Source: an uncultured Bacteroidales bacterium (GTDB lineage Bacteria > Bacteroidota > Bacteroidia > Bacteroidales > P3). Taken from it: DNA of 57,392 nucleotides. The DNA is taken from positions 1 to 57,392 of the forward strand of contig ONGA01000018.1 in the NCBI GenBank assembly GCA_900317285.1, written 5' to 3'. The position numbers and the translations under genes are program-made. This document shows, in pieces, positions 26,742 through 34,655 of the stretch. The notes beneath the pieces were generated by a model that searched no databases, was not told where the DNA came from, and was given only the letters and a program-made list of their open reading frames with translations. Within the stretch, counting starts at the first letter, position 1. Each line of letters begins with the position of its first letter.

Positions 26742-29066
26742 ATGAAAAACCTTGTAATAGTGGAGTCGCCGGCTAAGGCGAAGACGATTGAGAAATTCCT
26801 GGGCAAGGACTACACCGTGATGTCGAGCTACGGCCACATCCGCGACCTTGCGAAAAAGGAGATGAGTATCGACGTCGAGGCGGACTATGAGCCGCAGTAC
26901 CAGATCAGCGACGACAAGCGCAGTTTGGTGAACGAGCTGCAAAAGGCCGTGAAGAGCGCCGGAAAGGTGTGGCTCGCATCCGATGAAGACCGCGAAGGAG
27001 AAGCCATTGCCTGGCACCTGCAGGAGACCCTGAAGCTGGATCCCGCGACAACGCAGCGCATCGTGTTCAACGAAATCACCAAGACAGCCATCCTCCACGC
27101 CATCGAGAATCCGCGCCAGATCGACATGAACCTGGTGGACGCGCAGCAGGCACGCCGCGTGCTTGACCGTCTGGTGGGCTATGAGATCAGCCCCATCCTC
27201 TGGAGCAAGATCAAGCCCGCCCTCAGCGCCGGCCGCGTGCAGAGCGTGGCGGTGCGCCTCATCGTGGAGCGCGAGAACGAGATCAAGGATTTTGTCAGCA
27301 AGCCCTATTTCCGCGTGACGGCGCAGTTCCGTCCGGTCGACAGCACCAAGGTGCTGCATGCCGAATTGGGCAACCATTTCGAGAACGAGAAGGATGCGGA
27401 AGCGTTCCTACAGAGCCTCGTGGGCTCGAGCTTCAAGGTGAGCCGCGTGGAGACCAAGCCTCTGCACCGCACCCCCGCACCCCCCTTCACCACCTCGACC
27501 CTCCAGCAGGAGGCGAGCCGCAAGCTGGGCTTCAGCGTGGCACGCACCATGCAGGTGGCACAGCAGCTGTATGAAAGCGGATATATCACATACATGCGTA
27601 CCGACAGCGTGAACCTGAGCGACCTTGCCCTCGGCATGGCGAAAAAGGAGATCGAGAGCCAGTACGGTGCCGAATACGTGAAGACACGCCGCTACCAGAC
27701 CAAGACCAAAGGTGCGCAGGAAGCCCACGAGGCTATCCGTCCCACCGACCTCACCGCCCAGACCATCAACAGCGAGAGCGCACAGCGCCGCCTCTACGAG
27801 CTCATCTGGAAGCGCACCGTGGCGAGCCAGATGGCCGACGCCGAGTTGGAGAAGACCGAGATGGAGATTTCCATCCAGGGTTCGAAACTCACCTTCGGCT
27901 GCACCGGCGAACAGGTGAAGTTCGACGGCTTCCTGAAAGTTTACATGGAAAGCACCGACGACGAGGAGGACGAGAGCCGCGAGCGCCTGCTGCCGCGCCT
28001 GCCGGAAGGCACGCTGCTGGCAATGGAGCGTTGCGAAGCCAGCGAGCACTGGACCCAGCATCCCCCGCGCTACACCGAGGCAAGCCTCGTGAAGAAGCTT
28101 GAGGACCTCGGCATCGGACGCCCGTCGACCTACGCGCCGACCATCAGCACGATTCTCAAGCGCGAGTACATCATGAAAGAAGACCGCGAGGGTGAGGAGC
28201 GCAAGAGCGTGGCACTGACGCTGCAGGACGGCAAGGTGATACGCGAGGAGCGCACCGAACGCGGCTATGCCGAGAAGGGCAAACTGTTCCCCACCGACAT
28301 CGGATGTGTGGTGAACGACTTCCTGATGGAGCATTTCGCCAATATCATGGACTATAATTTCACCGCCACCGTGGAGCGCGATTTCGACGAGATTGCCGAC
28401 GGCAAGAAGGAGTGGCGCAAGGTGATTGACAGCTTCTATGTGCCCTTCCACAAGAATATCCGCCAGACGCAGCAGACGTCGCAGCGCACCACGGGCAGCC
28501 GCCTGCTGGGCGTGGACCCCGTCAGCGGCAAGAACGTGTATGCCAAGATCGGCCGCTACGGCACCCTGGTGCAGATTGGCGAGACCAACACCGACGAGAA
28601 GCCGCGCTTTGCGAGCATGAAGAAGGGCTTGAGCATCGAAACCATCACCCTCGAGGAGGCCCTGAGTCTCTTCGCGCTGCCCCGCACCCTGGGCCAGTTC
28701 GAGGAGAAGGATGTGACGGTGAGCATCGGCAAGTTCGGCCCCTACGTGCGCCACAACGGCAAGTTCTACTCGCTGGGCAAGAACGACGACCCGTACACGG
28801 TGACGCTGGAGCGCAGCATCGAGATTATCAACGTCAAGCGCGAAGCCGAGATGAAGAAAGAAGAGATGAAGAAGGTCTTCCCGCATGAAATCGGACAGAA
28901 GGACGGCGAGGCTGTGATGTCGAACATCGGCCGCTTCGGAGCCTACCTGACCTACAAGGGCGAGAACTTCCGTCTCGACAAGAGCCTCGACCCGCTGACG
29001 CTGACCCTCGACGAAGCAATGAAAATCATCGACAACGCCGGCAAGAAGAAGTCGAAGAAGAAATGA
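26742..29066 (+). CDS. topA: DNA topoisomerase I
   Basis: Type IA topoisomerase relaxing negative supercoils, 774 residues. The Toprim domain begins at the N-terminus (LVIVESPAKAKTIEKFLG, DEDREGEAIAWHL). The nucleophile is in YITYMRTDSVNLS (Tyr about 284), followed by AHEAIRPT and the GIGRPSTYAPTI motif. The C-terminus has topoisomerase C-repeat modules (IGRYGTLVQIGE, IGKFGPYVRHNGKFYSLG, IGRFGAYLTYKGENFRLD) instead of zinc fingers, and a lysine-rich end (GKKKSKKK), as is common in Bacteroidota. It overlaps the next gene by ATGA. Confidence 0.97.
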   Translation: MKNLVIVESPAKAKTIEKFLGKDYTVMSSYGHIRDLAKKEMSIDVEADYEPQYQISDDKRSLVNELQKAVKSAGKVWLASDEDREGEAIAWHLQETLKLDPATTQRIVFNEITKTAILHAIENPRQIDMNLVDAQQARRVLDRLVGYEISPILWSKIKPALSAGRVQSVAVRLIVERENEIKDFVSKPYFRVTAQFRPVDSTKVLHAELGNHFENEKDAEAFLQSLVGSSFKVSRVETKPLHRTPAPPFTTSTLQQEASRKLGFSVARTMQVAQQLYESGYITYMRTDSVNLSDLALGMAKKEIESQYGAEYVKTRRYQTKTKGAQEAHEAIRPTDLTAQTINSESAQRRLYELIWKRTVASQMADAELEKTEMEISIQGSKLTFGCTGEQVKFDGFLKVYMESTDDEEDESRERLLPRLPEGTLLAMERCEASEHWTQHPPRYTEASLVKKLEDLGIGRPSTYAPTISTILKREYIMKEDREGEERKSVALTLQDGKVIREERTERGYAEKGKLFPTDIGCVVNDFLMEHFANIMDYNFTATVERDFDEIADGKKEWRKVIDSFYVPFHKNIRQTQQTSQRTTGSRLLGVDPVSGKNVYAKIGRYGTLVQIGETNTDEKPRFASMKKGLSIETITLEEALSLFALPRTLGQFEEKDVTVSIGKFGPYVRHNGKFYSLGKNDDPYTVTLERSIEIINVKREAEMKKEEMKKVFPHEIGQKDGEAVMSNIGRFGAYLTYKGENFRLDKSLDPLTLTLDEAMKIIDNAGKKKSKKK

Positions 29067-30961
29067 GGCTGTCGGTAGTCATAGTCAACTACAACGTCAA
29101 GTACTTCCTGAAGCAGTGCCTGTCGTCGGTGTTCGGTTCGCAGCGCGTGCTGGCCGACGGCGAGCCCCTGGAGTTGGAGGTATGGGTGGTTGACAATGAC
29201 TCGGTAGACGGCAGCGTGGAGATGGTGCGTGCCAATTTCCCCGAGGTGCACATCACCGAGAACCACGAGAATGTGGGCTTTGCCCGCGCCAACAATCAGG
29301 CACTGACCCAGGCAACAGGTCAGTGCCTGTTGCTTCTCAATCCCGACACAGTGGTGGAGGGCGACACGTTCGTGAAATGCGCCGACTTCATGCGGCAGCA
29401 CGCCGACTGCGGCGGCCTCTGCGTGAAGATGATCGACGGCAATGGACAATACCTCAAGGAGAGCAAGCGTGGTTTCCCTTCGCCGGAGACCTCGTTCTAC
29501 AAGATTACAGGTCTGACGCGACTCTTCCCCCGCTCACGCCGCCTGGCAGCCTACTACATGGGACACCTGCCGGAAGGCGAAGTGAACGAAATCGAGATCA
29601 TGCCCGGCGCCTTCCTGATGTTCCGCCGCGAGGTGTACGAGAAGATTGGAGGACTGGACGAGAGCTATTTCATGTATGGCGAGGACATCGATTTCTCGTG
29701 GCGCATCCGTCTGGCCGGCTGGAAAAACTTCTATTTCCCCGAGACCCACATCATACACTACAAGGGCGAGAGCACGAAGAAGGGGTCGATGAACTACGTC
29801 TTCACCTTCTACAACGCGATGTCGATTTTTGTAAAGAAGTATTTCACGGGGCGCAACGCACGCCTGTTCAACGCCCTGCTGCAGAGTGCCATCTGGATGC
29901 GTGCCACGCTGTCGTGGATTAAGCGCATCGTGGGGAAGCTCGCGGTACCGGCATTGGATTTCCTTGCCGCCTACGGCGGTTTCGTGCTGCTGAAGCTGAT
30001 GTGGGCCACTTTCCGTGCGGAGAATGTGAATTATTATCCCGCGGAATACACGACGGTGGTGATACCCCTCTACATCCTCATCCTCCTCTCCGCCAGCTGG
30101 CTCAGCGGAGGATACGACAAGCCGGTGCGTCCTGCGCGTATAGTCCGCGGCATGGGGGTGGGATTGGTGCTGCTGCTGGCATTCTACTCGCTGCTCGACG
30201 AAGGGCAGCGCTATTCGCGCATGCTGCTGCTGCTGGGAAGCCTGTGGACGCTGACTTCTACGATGCTTATCCGCCTGCTGCTGAGCACGCTGGATGTTAA
30301 AGGATACGCGCTACGCGCACGCAAGCGTGGAAAAACACTCATCGTGGGACGCAACGGCGAGGCCGAGCGGGTGCGCTCGCTTTACGCCTCCCTGGGCATC
30401 CCGGAGGGCAATCTGCTCCTCCAGGATGTGAACGACGCCCACCGCCTGCAGGAAATCATCCGCATCGAGCATGTGGAGGAAGTGGTGTTCTGCGGCGCCG
30501 ACATCGAGCTGCAGCGCATCATCAGCCTCATGGCAGGCTTGAAGACCACGGGCGTGGACTACAAGATAGCGCCTGCCGAAGGCGACTACATCATCGGCAG
30601 CAACAGCATCCTCTCGAAGGACGACCTCTTTGCCGACGAGCTGCTGACCATCAGCACAGACACCTGCCGCCGCACCAAACGCATTTTCGACCTCACCACA
30701 GCCCTGCTGCTGCTCCTGCTCTCCCCCGTCCTCTTCTGGTTTCAACGCCGCAAGGGGCTCTACTTCAAGCACTGCCTGTCGGTGCTGACGGGCAAAAGCA
30801 GCTGGGTGGGCTACACCGGGCACAAGGGAGTATTCTCGCCCTCCGACCTGGCCCCCGGAGCATCGGCAGAGTTCCAGAACCGACTCATGATCCGCTACAT
30901 GCGGCGCTACAAGACCGCCACCGATGCCGCCATCCTGCTGAGGAACTGGAACAGAATATAA
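29063..30961 (+). CDS. Family 2 glycosyltransferase with C-terminal membrane and nucleotide-binding-like region
   Basis: A 632-residue protein. The N-terminal GT2 domain (about 1-260) shows LSVVIVNYNV, WVVDNDSVDGSVEMV, NVGFARANNQAL, LLNPDT and EIMPGAFLMFRREVYEKIGGLDESYFMYGEDIDFSWR. Four or so membrane helices follow (about 300-410). A Rossmann-like domain (about 415-540, GKTLIVGRNGEAERVRSLY, HVEEVVFCG) then resembles the CoA_binding_3-type domain of polyprenyl sugar-phosphate transferases, but the catalytic transferase part is absent. It probably works in surface polysaccharide synthesis. It overlaps topA by four bases. Confidence 0.85.
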   Translation: MRLSVVIVNYNVKYFLKQCLSSVFGSQRVLADGEPLELEVWVVDNDSVDGSVEMVRANFPEVHITENHENVGFARANNQALTQATGQCLLLLNPDTVVEGDTFVKCADFMRQHADCGGLCVKMIDGNGQYLKESKRGFPSPETSFYKITGLTRLFPRSRRLAAYYMGHLPEGEVNEIEIMPGAFLMFRREVYEKIGGLDESYFMYGEDIDFSWRIRLAGWKNFYFPETHIIHYKGESTKKGSMNYVFTFYNAMSIFVKKYFTGRNARLFNALLQSAIWMRATLSWIKRIVGKLAVPALDFLAAYGGFVLLKLMWATFRAENVNYYPAEYTTVVIPLYILILLSASWLSGGYDKPVRPARIVRGMGVGLVLLLAFYSLLDEGQRYSRMLLLLGSLWTLTSTMLIRLLLSTLDVKGYALRARKRGKTLIVGRNGEAERVRSLYASLGIPEGNLLLQDVNDAHRLQEIIRIEHVEEVVFCGADIELQRIISLMAGLKTTGVDYKIAPAEGDYIIGSNSILSKDDLFADELLTISTDTCRRTKRIFDLTTALLLLLLSPVLFWFQRRKGLYFKHCLSVLTGKSSWVGYTGHKGVFSPSDLAPGASAEFQNRLMIRYMRRYKTATDAAILLRNWNRI

Positions 30962-30990
30962 TTGGATATTCAGTGAATCAAATAAGACGA

Positions 30991-31653
30991 ATGAAAAGGT
31001 TGCTGAAAATATTGTGTTGCGTAAGTCTGATTTTCATCTTTCAGTTTTCAGATTTCAATCCTGCCCAGGCACAGCGCATCCACGGTCTCGTCTCCTCGGG
31101 TGCCACCCTGTCGCAGATTGAGGGTGACGAGCTGAAGGGATTCCGTCTGCTGGGCTATTCCGGCGGCGTGGGTGCCCTTGCGGCACTCGACCGTAACGAG
31201 CGCTGGAGCATCAGCCTCGAGGCTCTCTTCTCGCAACGCGGTTCCTACAACGCCAGCAACAACCCCTACTCTGTGGCGCTGAACTTGAACTATATCGACA
31301 TTCCCTTTATGCTCCACTTCCGCGACCCCTGGGGCGGAATCCTCATCGGTCTCGGTCTCAACTACGGACGCTTGGTGCAGCAGCCCCACGGCACTTTCTA
31401 CTACGACACCAACTATTTCATTCCCGACACTACCGATTTCTCCTTTCTCCTCAACGACCTGGCCGCAGTGGCCGACATCCGGTTCCCCGTATGGCGCAGC
31501 TTGTGGTTCAACATCCGCTGGCAGTACTCCATTGCCGCCGTCAAGCGCGACTGGCTTTTCACGGAGCTCAAGCACAACGGTTCCACCACCCACTCCTGGC
31601 GCAACGACTGCTACAACAATTCCCTTACATTCCGCCTCATCTGGGTGTTTTAA
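30991..31653 (+). CDS. PorT-family outer-membrane beta-barrel protein
   Basis: A 220-residue exported barrel protein. The ATG at 30991 gives a signal peptide (MKRLLKILCCVSLIFIF...AQAQ); an upstream GTG would add only six polar residues. Strands follow (IHGLVSSGATLSQIEGDELKG, LLGYSGGVGALAALDRNERWSISLEALFSQRGS, GILIGLGLNYGRLV), and the end FRLIWVF is a typical outer-membrane C-terminal strand. Part of the signal peptide (about residues 14-23) is encoded by a heptamer array. The role is unknown; PorT of Porphyromonas is a T9SS component, but this level of similarity does not establish that here. Confidence 0.75.
   Translation: MKRLLKILCCVSLIFIFQFSDFNPAQAQRIHGLVSSGATLSQIEGDELKGFRLLGYSGGVGALAALDRNERWSISLEALFSQRGSYNASNNPYSVALNLNYIDIPFMLHFRDPWGGILIGLGLNYGRLVQQPHGTFYYDTNYFIPDTTDFSFLLNDLAAVADIRFPVWRSLWFNIRWQYSIAAVKRDWLFTELKHNGSTTHSWRNDCYNNSLTFRLIWVF
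31030..31057 (+). repeat. Four heptamers in a signal peptide
   Basis: ATTTTCA, TCTTTCA, GTTTTCA and GATTTCA encode the end of the hydrophobic core and the region before the cleavage site (IFIFQFSDF) of the barrel protein. Confidence 0.75.
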
Positions 31654-31670
31654 TCCTAAAGTCTGAAGTT

Positions 31671-32093
31671 ATGGCGAAAGCATTGTTCCCTGGTTCCTTC
31701 GACCCCTTCACCGCCGGACATGAAGCCGTTCTGCGGCGTGTGCTGCCGCTGTTCGACAAGGTCTACGTTGCCGTGGGGGTGAATTCAGAGAAGCACTGCA
31801 TGTTCAGTGTTGAGGAGCGCCTGCAGCGCATCCGCGAGACGATGGCCGACTGTCCGAATGTGGAGGTGCTTTCCTATTCCGGCATGACTGTCGACCTCTG
31901 CCATCAACTGGGTGCTCAGGCCATCATCCGGGGAATCCGCACCGCCAAGGATTTCGATTACGAGCAAACCATAGCCTCCGTCAACCGCCTCCAGGACCCC
32001 TCCATCGAGACTCTCCTTGTTCTCGCCGACGACGAGCACCGCGACATTTCCTCCACCCTCGAACGCGAAAGGATTGCCCATGCTGCTCACTGA
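31671..32093 (+). CDS. coaD: Phosphopantetheine adenylyltransferase, short at the C-terminus
   Basis: Penultimate enzyme of coenzyme A synthesis, transferring AMP to 4'-phosphopantetheine. The ATG at 31671 gives the diagnostic LFPGSFDPFTAGHEAVL; further family motifs are IIRGIRTAKDFDYEQTIASVN and ISSTLERE. The protein is 140 residues, about 12-20 fewer than usual: after ISSTLERE the expected helix and tail (typically FGGDVSEFVP) are replaced by RIAHAAH and a stop. The stop lies 14 bases inside recG, so the recG start region appears to have displaced the native end. The essential motifs are intact and activity is plausible. Confidence 0.9.
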   Translation: MAKALFPGSFDPFTAGHEAVLRRVLPLFDKVYVAVGVNSEKHCMFSVEERLQRIRETMADCPNVEVLSYSGMTVDLCHQLGAQAIIRGIRTAKDFDYEQTIASVNRLQDPSIETLLVLADDEHRDISSTLERERIAHAAH

Positions 32094-34200
32094 CGACATC
32101 TCCTACATGAAGGGCGTGGGGCCCCAGCGTGCCAAGATTCTCGCCGCCGAACTCGACATCCGGACCGTCGGCGACCTCCTGCTATATTTCCCTTTCCGCC
32201 ACATCGACCGCTCTGTGCGCTCCACTATCGCCGGCCTGCAGGACGACAACACTTTGGTGGTGCTCAAAGGGGTGGTGTCGAACATGCAGACGGTGACCAC
32301 CGGCAAGTTCCGCGAACGGCTGACCGTCGACTTCAACGACGGCACCGGCAGCCTCCAGCTGGTCTGGTTCGCCGGCACCAAATGGGTGCGCGAGAAGCTC
32401 AAACCCGGCGTGGAATACCTCATCATGGGGCGTCCCACACGCTATAACATGCAGTGGCAGATATCGCATCCCGAAATCGAAGCCTATTCCTACGTCGACG
32501 AAGGGTCGCGCCATCCTTTCCTGCCCGTCTACAACACCACCGAGAAGATGAAGCAGCACGGGCTCGGCACACGTGCCCTCGCCCGCATCACCGAAACTCT
32601 CGTCGACCAGCTGCCCACGCTCTCCGAGACCCTTCCCGACCCCCTGCGGCTGAACTTCCGCCTGCTTTCACGCAATGAGGCGCTCAAGGCCATCCACTAT
32701 CCCGACAGTCAGGCGCAACTCGACGCCGCACGCACCCGTCTCAAGTTCGAAGAGCTTTTCTTCCTTCAACTCGACTACCAATACGCCCATCAGCAGCGCG
32801 TGACAGCCTCCATGGGTCGTCCGCTGCCCCATGTCGGTCCACTCTTCAACACTTTCTACAAGGAGCATATCCCCTTCCCCCTCACCGACGCCCAGAAGCG
32901 TGTCCTCCGCGAGATACACGCCGACCTGCGCTCGGGACGGCAGATGAACCGCCTTGTTCAGGGCGATGTGGGGTCAGGCAAGACCCTCGTGGCGCTGATG
33001 AGCATGCTGCTAGCCGTCGACAACCCGGCCACCACCGAATCAGATGCAGCGAATAACCGTTGTCAGGCATGCCTCATGGCCCCAACAGAAATCCTTGCCA
33101 CACAGCATTTCCAAACGCTCTCACGCATGCTTGAAGGGCTGCCCGTCCGCATCGAACTGCTTACCGGCTCCCTGCGCCCTGCGGCAAAGAAGAGCATCAA
33201 GCAGCAGCTCGCCGACGGCGAAATCAACATTCTCGTCGGCACCCACGCCCTCATCGAGGACGACGTGCATTTCAAAAACCTCGCACTCGTGGTCATCGAC
33301 GAGCAGCACCGCTTCGGCGTGGAACAGCGCGCCAAACTGTGGCGCAAGGCCACGCCCCCACCCCACATCCTCGTGATGACCGCCACTCCCATTCCGCGTA
33401 CCCTCGCCATGACCCTCTACGGCGACCTCGACTGCTCCGTCATCGACCAACTGCCCCCGGGACGGCATCCCGTGCGCACCTACCACCGAACCGAGCCCCG
33501 CCGTCCTCTCGTCTTCAGCTTCCTCAAGCAGCAAATCGATGCCGGACGCCAGGTTTATTTCGTCTACCCCCTCATCCACGACAATCCCAAGCTCGACCTC
33601 CGCGACCTTGAGGACGGGCTCGAGATGATTCAGAGCTACTTCCCGCGTCCGCAGTACCAGACCTCCATGGTTCACGGTCAGCTCACCGCCGAGGAGAAAG
33701 CCTTCGAGATGCAGCGCTTCAAAGAAGGCAAGACCCATATCATGGTCGCCACCACCGTCATCGAGGTGGGGGTCGACGTGCCCAACGCCACCGTCATCGT
33801 CATCGAAAACGCCGAGCGCTTCGGTCTCTCGCAGCTGCACCAGTTGCGCGGACGCGTCGGGCGCGGTGCCGAGCAGAGCTACTGCATCCTCATGACCAAG
33901 GACGAACTCTCCCCCAACTCGCGTGAACGCATACGCACCATGTGCAGCACCACCGACGGCTTCCAGATTGCCGAAGCCGACCTCCGCCTCCGCGGCCCAG
34001 GAGACATTCAGGGACTGCAGCAGAGCGGCGTGCTCGACCTCCGCATCGCCTCCATCGTCGACGACGAACCACTGGTGAAAGCCACCCGTGATGTCGTCCA
34101 CGACCTGCTGGCAGAAGACCCAACGCTCTCACGCTACCCGTTGCTGCAGCAATATATCGCCCACTCCAAAAACAAAATGCTATGGAGCAAGATAAGCTAA
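32080..34200 (+). CDS. recG: ATP-dependent DNA helicase RecG
   Basis: A 706-residue branch-migration helicase for stalled forks and Holliday junctions. The ATG at 32080 gives the usual N-terminal start (ISYMKGVGPQRAKIL). A wedge/OB domain (FPFRHIDRS, LQLVWFAG) precedes the helicase core: GDVGSGKTLVALM (Walker A), VVIDEQHRFGVEQR (DEQH box), MTATPIPRTLAM, VATTVIEVGVDVPNA, and QLRGRVGRG. About a dozen extra residues (near PATTESDAANNRC) occur between motif I and MAPTEILATQHF. The gene overlaps coaD by 14 bases and the GNAT gene by 19. Confidence 0.96.
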   Translation: MLLTDDISYMKGVGPQRAKILAAELDIRTVGDLLLYFPFRHIDRSVRSTIAGLQDDNTLVVLKGVVSNMQTVTTGKFRERLTVDFNDGTGSLQLVWFAGTKWVREKLKPGVEYLIMGRPTRYNMQWQISHPEIEAYSYVDEGSRHPFLPVYNTTEKMKQHGLGTRALARITETLVDQLPTLSETLPDPLRLNFRLLSRNEALKAIHYPDSQAQLDAARTRLKFEELFFLQLDYQYAHQQRVTASMGRPLPHVGPLFNTFYKEHIPFPLTDAQKRVLREIHADLRSGRQMNRLVQGDVGSGKTLVALMSMLLAVDNPATTESDAANNRCQACLMAPTEILATQHFQTLSRMLEGLPVRIELLTGSLRPAAKKSIKQQLADGEINILVGTHALIEDDVHFKNLALVVIDEQHRFGVEQRAKLWRKATPPPHILVMTATPIPRTLAMTLYGDLDCSVIDQLPPGRHPVRTYHRTEPRRPLVFSFLKQQIDAGRQVYFVYPLIHDNPKLDLRDLEDGLEMIQSYFPRPQYQTSMVHGQLTAEEKAFEMQRFKEGKTHIMVATTVIEVGVDVPNATVIVIENAERFGLSQLHQLRGRVGRGAEQSYCILMTKDELSPNSRERIRTMCSTTDGFQIAEADLRLRGPGDIQGLQQSGVLDLRIASIVDDEPLVKATRDVVHDLLAEDPTLSRYPLLQQYIAHSKNKMLWSKIS

Positions 34201-34655
34201 CCAGCCTCACCCCCAACTCCTCTCAAAATGGAGAGGGGGGCGAAAAACTTCTGTTGGCAGCAGAAGAGGGGACAACGCTTTCATCAGGGAATATACGACT
34301 TTATGGCCAACTACTCCCCTCTCCTCTTGGAGAGGAGTTGGGGGTGAGGCTTGTTGGCTGCCTGGATTTGTACAACTACGACCCCCTGAACCACCGCGTT
34401 GCCGTAGGCATCATGGTGGCAAAGGAATATCGCCGCCAGGGATACGCCCTCGCCATGCTCGACGCCCTTGAGCGTTCACCGTTCATCGTTCAACACTCGT
34501 CGTTACATTCCCTCTACGCCGACATCGCCGCCACCAACACCGCCTCTCTCGCCCTCTTCCGAAAAGCTGGGTATGAGGAGTGCGGCCACTTCCGCGATTG
34601 GCTCTATGTCGACGGCAAATACATCGACTCGATAAGAATGCAGAAAATATTATGA
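34182..34655 (+). CDS. GNAT-family N-acetyltransferase with repeat-disrupted N-terminal half
   Basis: The C-terminal two thirds is a clear GNAT domain of the SpeG/RimJ-like type: LVGCLDLYNYDPLNHRVAVGIMVAKEYRRQGYALAMLDALE contains the acetyl-CoA loop RRQGYA, and LYADIAATNTASLALFRKAGYEECGHFRDW is the conserved C-terminal half. The first 50-60 residues do not resemble the family and are largely repeat-encoded (a perfect 22-bp inverted repeat at 34203-34224 and 34330-34351). A heptamer array encodes SPFIVQHSSLHS before LYADIA. The total of 157 residues is below the usual 170-185. The start overlaps the recG end; substrate binding may be impaired. Substrate unknown. Confidence 0.7.
   Translation: MEQDKLTSLTPNSSQNGEGGEKLLLAAEEGTTLSSGNIRLYGQLLPSPLGEELGVRLVGCLDLYNYDPLNHRVAVGIMVAKEYRRQGYALAMLDALERSPFIVQHSSLHSLYADIAATNTASLALFRKAGYEECGHFRDWLYVDGKYIDSIRMQKIL
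34203..34351. repeat. Perfect 22-bp inverted repeat inside the GNAT gene
   Basis: AGCCTCACCCCCAACTCCTC at 34203 (22 bases with the next TC) and its exact reverse complement at 34330-34351 flank about 105 bases. Each arm adjoins its own small hairpin (CCTCTC/GAGAGG and CCTCTCC/GGAGAGG). Both arms are within the open frame. Confidence 0.9.
34474..34508 (+). repeat. Five heptamers inside the GNAT gene
   Basis: GTTCACC, GTTCATC, GTTCAAC, ACTCGTC and GTTACAT run through the codons for SPFIVQHSSLHS, just before the conserved LYADIA segment. Confidence 0.7.

Noticed and set aside
29063-30961. Reading the C-terminal half of the glycosyltransferase as a complete sugar-phosphate transferase (WbaP/WcaJ type)
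   Set aside because: The Rossmann-like domain is present, but the catalytic bacterial sugar transferase region and its DEL/PQLxN-type motifs are not seen.
31671-32093. A frameshift that would restore the CoaD tail
   Set aside because: The other two frames after 32070 do not give the FGGDVS-like sequence; one is the recG start.
34182-34655. Calling the GNAT gene a pseudogene
   Set aside because: The frame is open from recG overlap to mltG overlap and the acetyl-CoA motif is intact, so decay is possible but not shown.
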